NCBI GenBank assembly: GCA_913058495.1 | Contig: CAJXQC010000001.1 | Location: 124,779 to 188,778 of the forward strand | DNA: 64,000 nucleotides | Direction: 5' to 3' | Source: an uncultured Balneola sp. | Lineage (GTDB): Bacteria > Bacteroidota > Rhodothermia > Balneolales > Balneolaceae | Shown: one piece after another, positions 1-7,828 of the stretch | Layout: each line of letters starts with the position of its first letter | Position numbering within the stretch: position 1 is the first letter of the stretch | Translations under genes and position numbers: made by a program | The notes under the pieces: generated by a model | Databases searched by the model: none | The model's input: the letters and a program-made list of their open reading frames with translations, nothing else | What the model was told of the DNA's origin: nothing

Positions 1-1
1 A

Positions 2-1894
2 TCTGCTCTGTATGCAGAAGGAACGTTTAACTTTCCGATGAATACCGAATTTGAAGTGATGCTTACTTTTGCAGGAAATCCAACCGGCAGATATTTACGC
101 TCAGTAGCTCCGGATGCGAACTCAATTACCGTAAGAACACACCATTCTTTTGTTCAACTTCCGGATGATAATTACAAACCAAGAGAATTCGATCCTCGTG
201 GAGGATTTTACGCTACTTCTTATCAGGATTATGCAACGCCGATTGGCGAACCAATGGTGAAAAGATTTATCAATCGACACCGATTACAGAAGAAAAATCC
301 GGGTGCCGCGATAAGCGAACCCGTTGAGCCGATCGTTTATTATTTAGATAACGGAACACCGGAGCCGGTTCGTGGAGCATTATTAGACGGAGCGAGATGG
401 TGGAACCAGGCTTTTGAAGCAGCCGGATATAAAGATGCTTTTCAGGTAAAAGTGCTACCTGATGACGCTCACCCTTTGGACATTCGATACAACGTAATCA
501 ACTGGGTTCACCGCTCAACTCGTGGTTGGTCGTATGGTGGTTCTGTTACTGATCCAAGAACGGGCGAGATCATTAAGGGAAATGTATTATTGGGTTCGCT
601 TCGTGTTCGTCAGGATTACATGATCGCCCAGGGATTATTGGCTCCATTTGAAGAAGGAAACGAAGACGATCCACGAATGTTGGAAATGGCGTTGGCTAGA
701 ATTCGTCAGCTTTCAGCACATGAAATTGGCCATACACTGGGAATATTTCATAATTTTGCGGCAAGCGTAAACGGAAGAGAATCGGTTATGGATTATCCGC
801 ATCCTAAAGTAGATATCAAAAATGGAGAGCTGGATCTAAGCGATGCTTATGATGTCGGAATAGGAGATTGGGACATTGTAACGATCAAGTTTGGTTATCA
901 GGACTTCCCGAACGGCATCAATGAAAAAGAAGCGTTAAACAAGATTCTGGAAGCAGCCCATTTGGATGGACTAAAATATATTTCTGACAGTGATGCCCGT
1001 CCACAAGGCGGCGCTCATCCGTACGCGCATTTATGGGAATACGGAAACGACCCGGCAACTCAGCTCTCGCACATTTTAGAAGTTAGAAAAATTGCTTTGG
1101 ATAATTTTGGCGAAGCTAATATCCGAAAAGGAACTTCAATGTCTGAATTAGAGGATGTATTGGTTCCGATCTATTTATTCCACCGATATCAACTTGAGGG
1201 GACTGTTAAGCTGATAGGAGGTCTGGATTACTACTACAAGCTTCGTGGCGACAATCAGCCAAATCAGGAGATCGTTGACGCATCTACTCAACGAAAGGCG
1301 TTGAATGAAATGTTGAAAGCTATTGATCCAGAAGTGTTAGCTGTTCCTGAGAATTTGTTAGACCTGATCCCAACCAGACCGGCAGGTATTTCATCATCCA
1401 GAGAATTATTCAGAGGGAACACAGGGCCAAGCTTAGACGCTCTGGGAATAGCTGAAACAGCCGCAGAACTATCGGTTAGCTTGATCTTAAACCCTCAAAG
1501 AGCAAATCGTTTGGTAGAATACGGCGCAAGAGATAACAACCTTTCTCTTAATGAAGCCATTGATGAATTAATGGAAAGTAGCTGGAATAAGAAAAAAGAA
1601 AGAGGCTACTTAGGCTCTATTCAGGATGTAGTGAATGCTGTTATAACGAAGAACCTGATTGAACTTCATGCTTCAAGTCAGTCGAATCCGTTAACCAAAG
1701 CTATTGTAGCTTCTGAGTTAGTTAAGCTTTCCCAAATGCTTTCTGAGCGATCTAACGATCCAATGGCTTTACATGCTTCTATGATGATAGATAGTTATTT
1801 GGAAGATCCGAGCGAATTTGAATCACCAAGAACGCTTTCGGCTCCTCCGGGCTCTCCAATTGGTTCCGGACCTATGTTTTATTGTGAGTTTTGA
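2..1894 (+). CDS. Zinc-dependent metalloprotease (metzincin type, DUF5117/DUF4953-like), 5' end outside window
   Basis: The reading frame is open from the first bases of the window, so the N-terminus lies upstream; the first ATG at 38 is internal. The zinc site is visible near base 719: H-E-I-G-H followed by T-L-G-I-F-H, the full HExxHxxGxxH metzincin motif, and a Met-turn-like S-V-M-D-Y about 20 residues later. The residues before it resemble the DUF5117 region of large secreted Bacteroidota proteases, and the remainder matches the C-terminal part of that family. It probably acts in the periplasm or outside the cell, but the signal peptide is not in view. Its substrate is unknown. The stop codon is followed at once by a 7-bp-phased hairpin. 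Family assignment is firm; biological role is not known. Confidence 0.85.
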   Translation, partial: SALYAEGTFNFPMNTEFEVMLTFAGNPTGRYLRSVAPDANSITVRTHHSFVQLPDDNYKPREFDPRGGFYATSYQDYATPIGEPMVKRFINRHRLQKKNPGAAISEPVEPIVYYLDNGTPEPVRGALLDGARWWNQAFEAAGYKDAFQVKVLPDDAHPLDIRYNVINWVHRSTRGWSYGGSVTDPRTGEIIKGNVLLGSLRVRQDYMIAQGLLAPFEEGNEDDPRMLEMALARIRQLSAHEIGHTLGIFHNFAASVNGRESVMDYPHPKVDIKNGELDLSDAYDVGIGDWDIVTIKFGYQDFPNGINEKEALNKILEAAHLDGLKYISDSDARPQGGAHPYAHLWEYGNDPATQLSHILEVRKIALDNFGEANIRKGTSMSELEDVLVPIYLFHRYQLEGTVKLIGGLDYYYKLRGDNQPNQEIVDASTQRKALNEMLKAIDPEVLAVPENLLDLIPTRPAGISSSRELFRGNTGPSLDALGIAETAAELSVSLILNPQRANRLVEYGARDNNLSLNEAIDELMESSWNKKKERGYLGSIQDVVNAVITKNLIELHASSQSNPLTKAIVASELVKLSQMLSERSNDPMALHASMMIDSYLEDPSEFESPRTLSAPPGSPIGSGPMFYCEF

Positions 1895-1906
1895 TAGATG
1901 TGAGTA

Positions 1907-1952
1907 TTTAGTAGTTAGTATTGTACGCGGAAGCTCAATACTAACTACTAAA
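1907..1952. repeat. Hairpin with 17-bp perfect arms made of 7-bp units
   Basis: Arms 1907-1923 and 1936-1952 are exact reverse complements around a 12-base loop. The arms read as 7-bp units (for example TAGTAGT TAGTATT, then AATACTA ACTACTA). There is no T-run after it, so it is a poor intrinsic terminator. It lies 12 bases after the protease stop and 16 before aat. It is one of the stop-codon-linked heptamer repeats of this window. Confidence 0.8.
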
Positions 1953-1968
1953 ATATGTGTACTAAAAA

Positions 1969-2553
1969 ATGAAAATAATTCCGCCTGAAATACTACTGGA
2001 AGCTTATGCTCAGGGAATTTTTCCGATGGCGGACTCCGGAGAGGATGAAGAAGTAGATTGGTATTCTGCCCGAAAACGAGGTGTCATTCCTTTAAATGAA
2101 TTCCACATGACAAAGAATGTTATGCGGATAGTTCGTCAGGGTAGATTTGAAGTAAGAGTTGACGAAAACTTCAGAGACGTGGTAAAAGCGTGTGCTGATC
2201 GGGAAACTACCTGGATCAATGACCTGATTATTAATTCCTATGATATCTTAAACCAATCCGGAAATGCTCACTCAGTAGAAGTGTATAAAGAAGGAGCCTT
2301 GGCAGGTGGATTATACGGGGTTACTTTAGGGGGCGCATTCTTTGGTGAAAGCATGTTCCGAAAAGAAAAAGAAGCAGATAAAATAGCGCTGTATTATTGC
2401 CATCAGATCTTGAAAGAGAATGGATTTACGCTATGGGATACTCAATTCTATACGGAACACTTAAGTAGATTTGGCTGTATAGAAATTGATTCAAAGAAGT
2501 ACGAAAACTTACTTCAAGAAGCATTAAAGATTGAAGCGGAATTCACTCTATAA
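1969..2553 (+). CDS. aat: Leucyl/phenylalanyl-tRNA--protein transferase
   Basis: Transfers Leu or Phe from aminoacyl-tRNA to the N-terminus of proteins that begin with Arg or Lys, creating N-degrons for ClpS/ClpAP in the cytoplasm. Family hallmarks are visible: the N-terminal A-Y-x-x-G-I-F-P-M, W-Y-S-x-x-x-R-G-V-I-P, the central T-W-I-N, the G-G-x-x-G-E-S-M-F stretch and the C-terminal D-T-Q-F-Y-T-E-H-L-x-x-F-G. At 194 residues it is shorter than the E. coli enzyme (about 234), with the loss mainly at the ends, as is common in Bacteroidota. The ATG at 1969 starts right at the conserved N-terminus. A ClpS adaptor is encoded at the other end of the window (63.2 kb). It stands alone, before a convergent operon. 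Confidence 0.93.
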   Translation: MKIIPPEILLEAYAQGIFPMADSGEDEEVDWYSARKRGVIPLNEFHMTKNVMRIVRQGRFEVRVDENFRDVVKACADRETTWINDLIINSYDILNQSGNAHSVEVYKEGALAGGLYGVTLGGAFFGESMFRKEKEADKIALYYCHQILKENGFTLWDTQFYTEHLSRFGCIEIDSKKYENLLQEALKIEAEFTL

Positions 2554-2585
2554 CAATCAGTTTCAAATCAATAAAATCAGAGATC

Positions 2586-2621
2586 AAAAAAAAGCCGCAT
2601 TTGAATTCAATCAAATACGGC
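2586..2621 (-). terminator. Intrinsic terminator of the sigma/anti-sigma operon
   Basis: The inverted repeat GCCGcATTTGA / TCAAATaCGGC (2594-2621, 6-base loop, one mismatch) is followed on the minus strand by a run of eight U (A-run 2586-2593). It sits 24 bases past the stop of the minus-strand gene ending at 2646 and between convergent genes. Confidence 0.8.
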
Positions 2622-2645
2622 TCCGATATGATTATAAGCTATAAT

Positions 2646-3821
2646 TTAGTATTCGGTAACAACCACTTGTTTTAAAGCTTCTTCTCGTGAAATAGAACCT
2701 TTATCCAATTGGTCTAATACAGCTTTCTTAAGCTGGAAGTCGATACGCTCAGGGATGTCTTTGTAACGGCCTCTGACGTTGACGGTAGTAAGAATATATT
2801 GATCCGGTTTAACGGAATTAACAGTTCTTCCATAATCTACCAAGTACTCTTTGATATTTCTTTTTAGCAGTGAATAAGCTTCATTTACACTTGCTAAAAA
2901 CTCGGCTTCTTTTTCATCCTGTTCTTTGGCATCTGGCGCATCTCTTGAAGAAGATCGAATATAGGCGCCTGTTACAGTAATTCCGGTGACGTTCCCGAAT
3001 AAACGATTATTAGTTCTGTAACTGGCATCCAGATTAAAGATGGCTCCAAAGTTGTCAAGCATCAGATAGTTCACATTTCCACTCAAGCGGAATGATTCAG
3101 CATCTTGTTCTTTCAACGCAGTTTCAAAGATGTTTCCCATGACTTTTAAGTCGAGGTATTCTTTGTCTTTTGTTGAGGCAGTCTTCACTTTACTTGCAAA
3201 AGCTGATTCATTGATCTTTCCTGATCTGTAATCGTCCAGATCTTTTTTAGTTACAGAACCGGATATAACAGGAAGCTTTTCTGTCTCTTTACGGTCAATT
3301 TTTCCATTTGAAGAAGTATAAACCAATGCCGGGAAAGAATGACGGGAGTTTGAGCCATATATCACCATTACATTTTCTGTTGGTTTTAACTGACCTATAG
3401 TTGAAGCATAGTCCTTCAGAAACTCAGTTATTCGATCCTTAACGCTTTCTTCGTCTACTTTTACATCATCATCAGATGAGCTCCCGGTACTGTAACTGTA
3501 ATAGAAAGAATTAGAACTACTCTCATTATCTGATGAAGAACTGGTATAGACAAAAGAGGAGCCGGTCTGAACATTAAAAATGATTCCGTAGCCGGGAAGA
3601 TATGTTCCCCGAACATTACGAGAACCATCTGAAAGACCGCTAATAAAGACTCGTTCTGATGAGGTATTGCCGGAGTAGGTTTTAAACATCTCTCCGAGAA
3701 TATTCTCCATTATCTTTATGTCGCGGTTCATTCGGTTGGCATCAAAATTTTGAGCCCAGCCTAACGATGAGGTTAAAAGTATAATTAATAGTGCGGGTAA
3801 TATTTGTTGTATTCGTTTCAT
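2646..3821 (-). CDS. Secreted protein of unknown function with an internal tandem duplication
   Basis: Not recognised as a named family. The start at 3821 is chosen because AAGGAA lies 6 bases upstream and a signal peptide (residues 1-23, ending G-W-A-Q) follows; an ATG at 3845 would overlap the upstream gene. The 391-residue protein appears to be two copies of one domain. Residues about 35-215 and 222-391 share the order I-M-E-N-I-L / V-M-G-N-I-F, G-Y-G-I-I-F-N / N-F-G-A-I-F-N, I-T-E-F-L-K-D-Y / I-K-E-Y-L-V-D-Y with a following L-K-P / V-K-P, and a D-x-G-K/S-I C-terminal piece. Copy 1 carries a Ser/Asp-rich insert (about residues 93-125). Third gene of an ECF sigma operon, so it is probably the envelope effector or sensed partner of that system. 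The function is inferred from context only. Confidence 0.8.
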   Translation of the reverse strand: MKRIQQILPALLIILLTSSLGWAQNFDANRMNRDIKIMENILGEMFKTYSGNTSSERVFISGLSDGSRNVRGTYLPGYGIIFNVQTGSSFVYTSSSSDNESSSNSFYYSYSTGSSSDDDVKVDEESVKDRITEFLKDYASTIGQLKPTENVMVIYGSNSRHSFPALVYTSSNGKIDRKETEKLPVISGSVTKKDLDDYRSGKINESAFASKVKTASTKDKEYLDLKVMGNIFETALKEQDAESFRLSGNVNYLMLDNFGAIFNLDASYRTNNRLFGNVTGITVTGAYIRSSSRDAPDAKEQDEKEAEFLASVNEAYSLLKRNIKEYLVDYGRTVNSVKPDQYILTTVNVRGRYKDIPERIDFQLKKAVLDQLDKGSISREEALKQVVVTEY

Positions 3822-3834
3822 GGTTTTTCCTTGT

Positions 3835-4512
3835 TTAATTTCCATAACTAACAGTTTGTATTATTTCGCCTAATACCTGTTCGTTTTCTCGAAAACGTGT
3901 AAACGTGTTTTCTTTAAGATCTTCTAAGCCGGAGCTGATAAGTTGTAAATCATTTGTTCTTTGGCTTTCCAAGTAGGAAGCAAAACTTGCAAAAGTTTCT
4001 TCCAGTTGAATGTTTTGTTGTTCCTGAGCATCTGCTACTACTTGCTGAACCAAAGCCACATTATCACGCTGAATCTGTTGGATAATTTTTTCAACCTGAA
4101 CAGCGGAAAAAGTTCTTTCAGCAGAGGGAGCCTCACCAAAACCTAATTGAACCCCGGCGTCTGTATAAGATACATTCAAACCGGTTAGTGCCCCTGTGAC
4201 AATAAATACAAAAGCTAAAACGGCTACACCAAAACCAGTCTGAGCAAAAGCATTTCTGGGAGTTAAAGCGGATAGTATGCTTTGCCAAAATCCTTCAGAA
4301 GAGCTTTTCGCCGGTTCCATAATTACCAGCTGTTCAGCAGGATCCTGCACCGGAAGATGGTGGAGAAAAGACTGGGTTTCAGTGAGTTCTTCAAATTCTT
4401 GTTTCAGATCGTCATGTTGGTTGATGAAATCCAGAAGCTCAGACTTCTTTGTCTCATCCAATTCGCCATACATGTAATCCATTAAGAGTAATCGCGCTTG
4501 TTCTTTATTCAT
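3835..4512 (-). CDS. Membrane-anchored anti-sigma factor (putative)
   Basis: A 225-residue protein in three parts. The N-terminal helical region (residues 1-50, starting M-N-K-E-Q-A-R-L-L-L-M-D-Y-M-Y-G-E-L) resembles the sigma-binding anti-sigma domain, though without a zinc-binding H-x-x-x-C-x-x-C motif. One transmembrane segment follows (about 93-115). The C-terminal part, presumably periplasmic, has a Gln/Glu-rich helix likely to form a coiled coil (about 140-215). The start overlaps the end of the sigma gene by 8 bases, the usual translational coupling of such pairs. It would hold the sigma factor at the membrane until an envelope signal releases it. The assignment rests on gene order and architecture. 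Confidence 0.75.
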   Translation of the reverse strand: MNKEQARLLLMDYMYGELDETKKSELLDFINQHDDLKQEFEELTETQSFLHHLPVQDPAEQLVIMEPAKSSSEGFWQSILSALTPRNAFAQTGFGVAVLAFVFIVTGALTGLNVSYTDAGVQLGFGEAPSAERTFSAVQVEKIIQQIQRDNVALVQQVVADAQEQQNIQLEETFASFASYLESQRTNDLQLISSGLEDLKENTFTRFRENEQVLGEIIQTVSYGN

Positions 4513-5074
4513 AGTTGAACACCTCTTTATTTATATTCCAGGAGTCGAACGTCTTTTTCAGCGCCCGTAATCCATAATACATTCTTGACTTTACTGTGTT
4601 AATCGGTTCATCTAAAATTTCTGCTATTTCGGGAAATGTAAGTCCTTCATACTCTTTCATTATTACCACTACTCGCTGATCGTTTGGTAACTGAAGCAAT
4701 GCTTTATGAAGGAGAACCAACCCTTCATTTCGCAATACTGTAGAATCTGCTGCTGAAGCAGTTTCCGTTTGAGGAGCCACTTTTAGTGTTTCATAAGAAG
4801 TAGCTCTTTTTCTGCCAACTCTCTTCAATTCATCCAGGCAAAGGTTGTTTGCTATTCGATATAACCAGGAACTGAATTTGTTTACGTCATCCAAAGTGTC
4901 CAGCTTTTGGTACGCTTTGATGAACGTTTTCTGAGTGATCTCAGCGGCGTCGTCACTGCTGGCGAAGTAGCGATAAGCAAAGTGATGAATCTTACCTTGC
5001 CACCGACTAACCAGCGTATTGAACGCCTGGTGATTTCCTCCCAGAAAATCCTGAACTAATCGTGCATCTTCCAT
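4505..5074 (-). CDS. ECF-type RNA polymerase sigma factor
   Basis: Region 2 (with F-A-Y-R-Y-F, D-D-A-A-E-I-T-Q-x-T-F-I-K-A-Y and F-S-S-W-L-Y-R-I-A-N-N) is joined by a short linker to region 4 (L-P-x-D-Q-R-V-V-V-I-M-K-E-Y-E-G-L-T-F-P-E-I-A-E-I-L, then V-K-S-R-M-Y-Y-G-L-R-A-L-K). This is the sigma-70 ECF layout. The start at ATG 5074 gives the usual N-terminus (M-E-D-A-R-L-V-Q-D-F-L); the frame stays open to 5188, but those residues are not family-like. An AAGGAAA lies about 15 bases upstream. It heads an operon with the anti-sigma and a duplicated secreted protein. Which promoter it reads cannot be told from here. Confidence 0.9.
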   Translation of the reverse strand: MEDARLVQDFLGGNHQAFNTLVSRWQGKIHHFAYRYFASSDDAAEITQKTFIKAYQKLDTLDDVNKFSSWLYRIANNLCLDELKRVGRKRATSYETLKVAPQTETASAADSTVLRNEGLVLLHKALLQLPNDQRVVVIMKEYEGLTFPEIAEILDEPINTVKSRMYYGLRALKKTFDSWNINKEVFNYE

Positions 5075-5203
5075 TTTATCGTGTTGCAATTTCCTTTTTC
5101 CGAAGTTGTTTTCGGGTATAAGACGAGTATATTTTCTGATTAGTTTTAATAAAACCCAAAAAAAACTAATATTGAATCCATGTTTCAAATGTTAATTTAA
5201 TGG

Positions 5204-5674
5204 ATGAAGATGAAAAAATACCTGCTACTATTCAGTTTTTTTATTTTAGGAACGGCAACACTTAATGCGCAAAAAGTATATAGAACCTACATAGATCTAG
5301 GATATATGCATGTTGATGACGTTGATTCATACTTCAAATTTGGGTTTTCTGATCATGGAGGATACACTACAACGCTCAATTTCGAACTTCAAATACTGAT
5401 ACCTACTGCAGGTTCTTTTCCGGATGAGGGCGGGTTTTTGATAGGAATTCCATTACAGTTACATAATTCGGGTTCTACCTATATCGTTTTGTCACCAAGA
5501 ATTGGTTCCAGATCCGTTGAATTGATTGGGGATGATAAATCTACTTATGGAGCAATTTTTGAAGGTGGACTGGGATTTTATTTTAATAAAGCTTTAGGAC
5601 TAAATTTTGGAGTAGGCTACGATTCTATAAAGGAACAAGAATACGTATCAGCTCATATTGGTATTGCGTTTTGA
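5204..5674 (+). CDS. Small exported protein, possibly a beta-barrel
   Basis: Not recognised. It has a clear signal peptide (M-K-M-K-K-Y-L-L-L-F-S-F-F, cleavage after L-N-A-Q near residue 22). The remaining 130 residues are rich in Gly, aromatic residues and alternating hydrophobic strands, ending G-I-A-F with a terminal Phe. This suggests a small outer-membrane barrel of about eight strands. It is divergent from the ECF sigma operon with 129 bases between the coding starts, so it may be a target of that sigma, which is inference. Its stop is followed one base later by three copies of GAAAGGT. Confidence 0.65.
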   Translation: MKMKKYLLLFSFFILGTATLNAQKVYRTYIDLGYMHVDDVDSYFKFGFSDHGGYTTTLNFELQILIPTAGSFPDEGGFLIGIPLQLHNSGSTYIVLSPRIGSRSVELIGDDKSTYGAIFEGGLGFYFNKALGLNFGVGYDSIKEQEYVSAHIGIAF

Positions 5675-5764
5675 GAAAGGTGAAAGGTGAAAGGTGAAAA
5701 TTTTTTAAAAAAAGATTGAAAATCAAATATAAAATCGAATTTTCAACACTCAACACTCAACACT
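5675..5764. repeat. Two facing heptamer arrays between convergent genes
   Basis: GAAAGGT is repeated exactly three times at 5675-5695, directly after the TGA of the plus-strand gene (5672-5674). CAACACT is repeated exactly three times at 5744-5764 and contains the stop and last codons of dinB on the minus strand. Between them is AT-rich sequence with poly-T and poly-A runs (about 5701-5713). Each convergent gene thus ends in its own 7-bp array. Confidence 0.8.
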
Positions 5765-6862
5765 CCCCAACCCTTTTCTAAACTCTAACTCCAGTTGTTC
5801 ATAATAATGATCTTCAGAAAGATTCAGGTTTGATAGAGAAATTCCGAGTAGGCGAACCTGGCGATTTCCGACATCCGTATCTTCCAGAAGTTGACGTGCA
5901 ACGGTAGATATTTGATAATGGTCGTTAGTGTAATTAGGTACAGATTGGCTTCGGGTGATGGTATCGAAATTTTTGTATCGGACTTTTAGTGTAATGGTCT
6001 TCCCTTTGGCGTTGATCTTCTGCATTCCTTCAGAAATAGACTCCGATAACTCATCCAGAAAAGTGGTGATCCAGTTCATTTCTCCCTTGTCGTCAGAGAA
6101 AGTACGCTCCTTCCCATAAGACTTTCGAATTCGATGCGGCTTAACTTCTCTGTTGTCAATTCCTCTACAAATTCGATAATAATACCTTCCTGACTTTCCG
6201 AATGCTTTAACCAGATCGATTTCGCTCCATTCTTTAAGATCAGCTCCGGTTTTGATTCCAAGCGAATGCATTTTCTTTTGAGTGGCTTTTCCAACACCAA
6301 AGAACTTCTTGATTTCCAAGCCTTCCAGAAATTCCTCTGCTTCTTCGGGCGGGATAAGTGTAAGCCCGTTAGGTTTGTTGTAATCAGAGGCGACTTTAGC
6401 AATGAACTTGCAATATGAAACACCTGCGGATGCAGTAAGCTGAGTTTTCTCTTGAATCTTTTCCAGAATCTCTTTTGCAATAAGTGTGGCTGATCTCATT
6501 CCCTTATGATTTTCTGTTACATCCAGGAAAGCTTCATCCAGAGAAAGAGGTTCAACCAGATCTGTATATTCAAAAAAGATCTCACGAATTTGTTGAGAGG
6601 CTAATTTGTAAGCATCGAATCTTCCTTTTACAAAAATTCCATGTGGGCAAAGTCGTGCAGCTTGTGAACAAGGCATAGCTGAATGTACCCCAAACTTTCG
6701 GGCTTCATAACTAGCTGTTGAAACTACGCCACGCCCATTAGGTGATCCTCCAACAATAACAGCTTTTCCGCGAAGAGCAGGATTATCTCTTTGCTCTACG
6801 GCTGCAAAAAAAGCATCCATGTCTATATGGATAATCTTGCGAATATGTTCCTGCTTTATCAT
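5750..6862 (-). CDS. dinB: DNA polymerase IV (Y-family translesion polymerase)
   Basis: Error-prone lesion-bypass polymerase. Metal-binding and catalytic residues are present: I-D-M-D-A-F-F-A-A-V-E (D14, D16) near the N-terminus and S-L-D-E-A-F-L-D-V (D109, E110); the nucleotide-contact motif S-Y-E-A-R-K-F-G-V lies at 51-59. Thumb and little-finger domains follow, and the length of 370 residues is normal. Near the C-terminus E-Q-L-E-L-E-F could serve as a sliding-clamp-binding motif. The last residues (S-V-E-C) and the stop are written by a CAACACT heptamer repeat, so the natural end may once have been different. A partly symmetric sequence (ATGTAT T ATACAT, 6867-6879) lies just before the start, but no SOS box could be assigned. 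Confidence 0.95.
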   Translation of the reverse strand: MIKQEHIRKIIHIDMDAFFAAVEQRDNPALRGKAVIVGGSPNGRGVVSTASYEARKFGVHSAMPCSQAARLCPHGIFVKGRFDAYKLASQQIREIFFEYTDLVEPLSLDEAFLDVTENHKGMRSATLIAKEILEKIQEKTQLTASAGVSYCKFIAKVASDYNKPNGLTLIPPEEAEEFLEGLEIKKFFGVGKATQKKMHSLGIKTGADLKEWSEIDLVKAFGKSGRYYYRICRGIDNREVKPHRIRKSYGKERTFSDDKGEMNWITTFLDELSESISEGMQKINAKGKTITLKVRYKNFDTITRSQSVPNYTNDHYQISTVARQLLEDTDVGNRQVRLLGISLSNLNLSEDHYYEQLELEFRKGLGSVEC

Positions 6863-6920
6863 TACATGTATTATACATATAAATTGACTCAGAAAGAACC
6901 CTATAATGATGCCGTTTTAT

Positions 6921-6970
6921 AAAAAAACCAACCCGTAGGGATAATTCATGAATTATCCCTACGGGTTGGT
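6921..6970 (-). terminator. 44-bp perfect palindrome, likely terminator of the SDR gene
   Basis: Bases 6927-6970 are a perfect 44-bp palindrome, with CCCGTAGGGATAATTC as the core of the left arm. On the minus strand it is followed by seven U (A-run 6921-6927), so it can terminate the gene ending at 6987. The sequence also resembles REP-like palindromes that occur in many copies in related genomes, so it may be a repeat used as a terminator. Confidence 0.7.
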
Positions 6971-6986
6971 GTAATAAAAAAGATTG

Positions 6987-7631
6987 CTACTTTACTGCAT
7001 CTTGGATTAAGGTGTCCCCTGAAACAAAATCGAATGTTTTGCCAATAGTATTATTATTATTTAGACAAGCAGTGATAACGGAAGCCACGTCTTCACGAGG
7101 TATTTTATTTTGTGATGATGAATCCGGATCTGTTGTTATTGAACCTGTTCCCTTGTTATCAGTCAAGCTTCCCGGACGAACAATAGTGTAATCAAGGTCT
7201 GTACGCTTCAAATTTTGATCTGCATAGAATTTTGCAATCATATACGGCTTTATCGGTGATTTATTCCACGCGCTACGATCATCTGCATTAATTACGCTAA
7301 CTATAATAAAGCGCTTAGTATTATTTTTCTCAGCAGCTTCCATACATTTTACAGCTGCATCGAGGTCGATTTCTAATGTCTTATCATAATCAGTTTTACC
7401 ACCTGACCCTGCGGTAAACACTATAGCATCAGCTCCTTCAAATACGTTAGAGAGTTCTTCAACAGAGCTTTCAAGATCACCCATTACTGTTTCTACATTA
7501 TTATCATTAAAAAAAGATTTTTGATCTTCCTTCCTGATCATGGCAACAGGCTTTATTCCTTCTTCATCGACTAATTGTTTTGAAAGAATTCTTCCTATGC
7601 CTCCATTTGCTCCTACTATCAAAGTGTTCAT
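6987..7631 (-). CDS. NAD(P)-binding atypical short-chain dehydrogenase (SDR_a5/NmrA-like)
   Basis: A 214-residue Rossmann protein. The dinucleotide motif G-A-N-G-G-I-G is at residues 7-13. Family signatures follow: G-D-L-E near residue 51, V-F-T-A-G-S-G after beta-4, and a late Y-x-x-x-K (Y-M-I-A-K-F-Y-A-D) in the active-site helix. It resembles the small stress-linked NAD(P)H-binding proteins of the YwnB/YhfK kind, which bind the cofactor and whose reactions are mostly unknown. It is a single gene ending in a strong palindromic terminator. The call is firm at fold level and open at function level. Confidence 0.8.
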   Translation of the reverse strand: MNTLIVGANGGIGRILSKQLVDEEGIKPVAMIRKEDQKSFFNDNNVETVMGDLESSVEELSNVFEGADAIVFTAGSGGKTDYDKTLEIDLDAAVKCMEAAEKNNTKRFIIVSVINADDRSAWNKSPIKPYMIAKFYADQNLKRTDLDYTIVRPGSLTDNKGTGSITTDPDSSSQNKIPREDVASVITACLNNNNTIGKTFDFVSGDTLIQDAVK

Positions 7632-7744
7632 TTTGCTAAAACTCCGTTTAATTGAATTTCTTTATTCATCTAACAAGAGGTAATCTGATATAGTTGGCGA
7701 ACATCAAAACAAAGCTCAGAGCTGAATAGTGTGCATATAAAAAA

Positions 7745-7769
7745 GGTTCCGATGCAGAGCAACGGAACC
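7745..7769. repeat. GGTTCCG/CGGAACC hairpin, dispersed repeat copy 1
   Basis: GGTTCCG (7745-7751) and CGGAACC (7763-7769) flank an 11-base loop ATGCAGAGCAA. A second copy in opposite orientation is at 35496-35520, with loop ACGCAGAGCAC when read on the minus strand. Loop as well as arms are conserved, which marks a dispersed repeat rather than two chance hairpins. Confidence 0.7.
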
Positions 7770-7772
7770 AGA

Positions 7773-7828
7773 ATCTTAAATCTTAAGTCTTACGTCCTAA
7801 ATCTTATATCCTAAATCTAAAACCTATC
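7773..7828. repeat. Eight-unit degenerate heptamer array (consensus ATCYTAA)
   Basis: Eight units in perfect 7-bp phase: ATCTTAA, ATCTTAA, GTCTTAC, GTCCTAA, ATCTTAT, ATCCTAA, ATCTAAA, ACCTATC. The last unit contains the TAG stop (7824-7826) of the minus-strand dipeptidase gene, so the array begins at that gene's end and runs into its 3' untranslated region. It does not form a strong hairpin by itself. Confidence 0.8.

Noticed and set aside
3857-3876. TTTCGCCTAAT match in the first sigma operon
   Set aside because: It lies inside the anti-sigma coding sequence on the opposite strand, shares only 11 bases of the 17-base motif, and is not near a start codon.
5075-5188. N-terminal extension of the ECF sigma to 5188
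   Set aside because: The extra 38 residues are not family-like. The start at 5074 matches the usual ECF N-terminus.
7773-7828. Heptamer array considered as CRISPR
   Set aside because: Units are 7 bp, degenerate and without spacers, and no cas gene is near.
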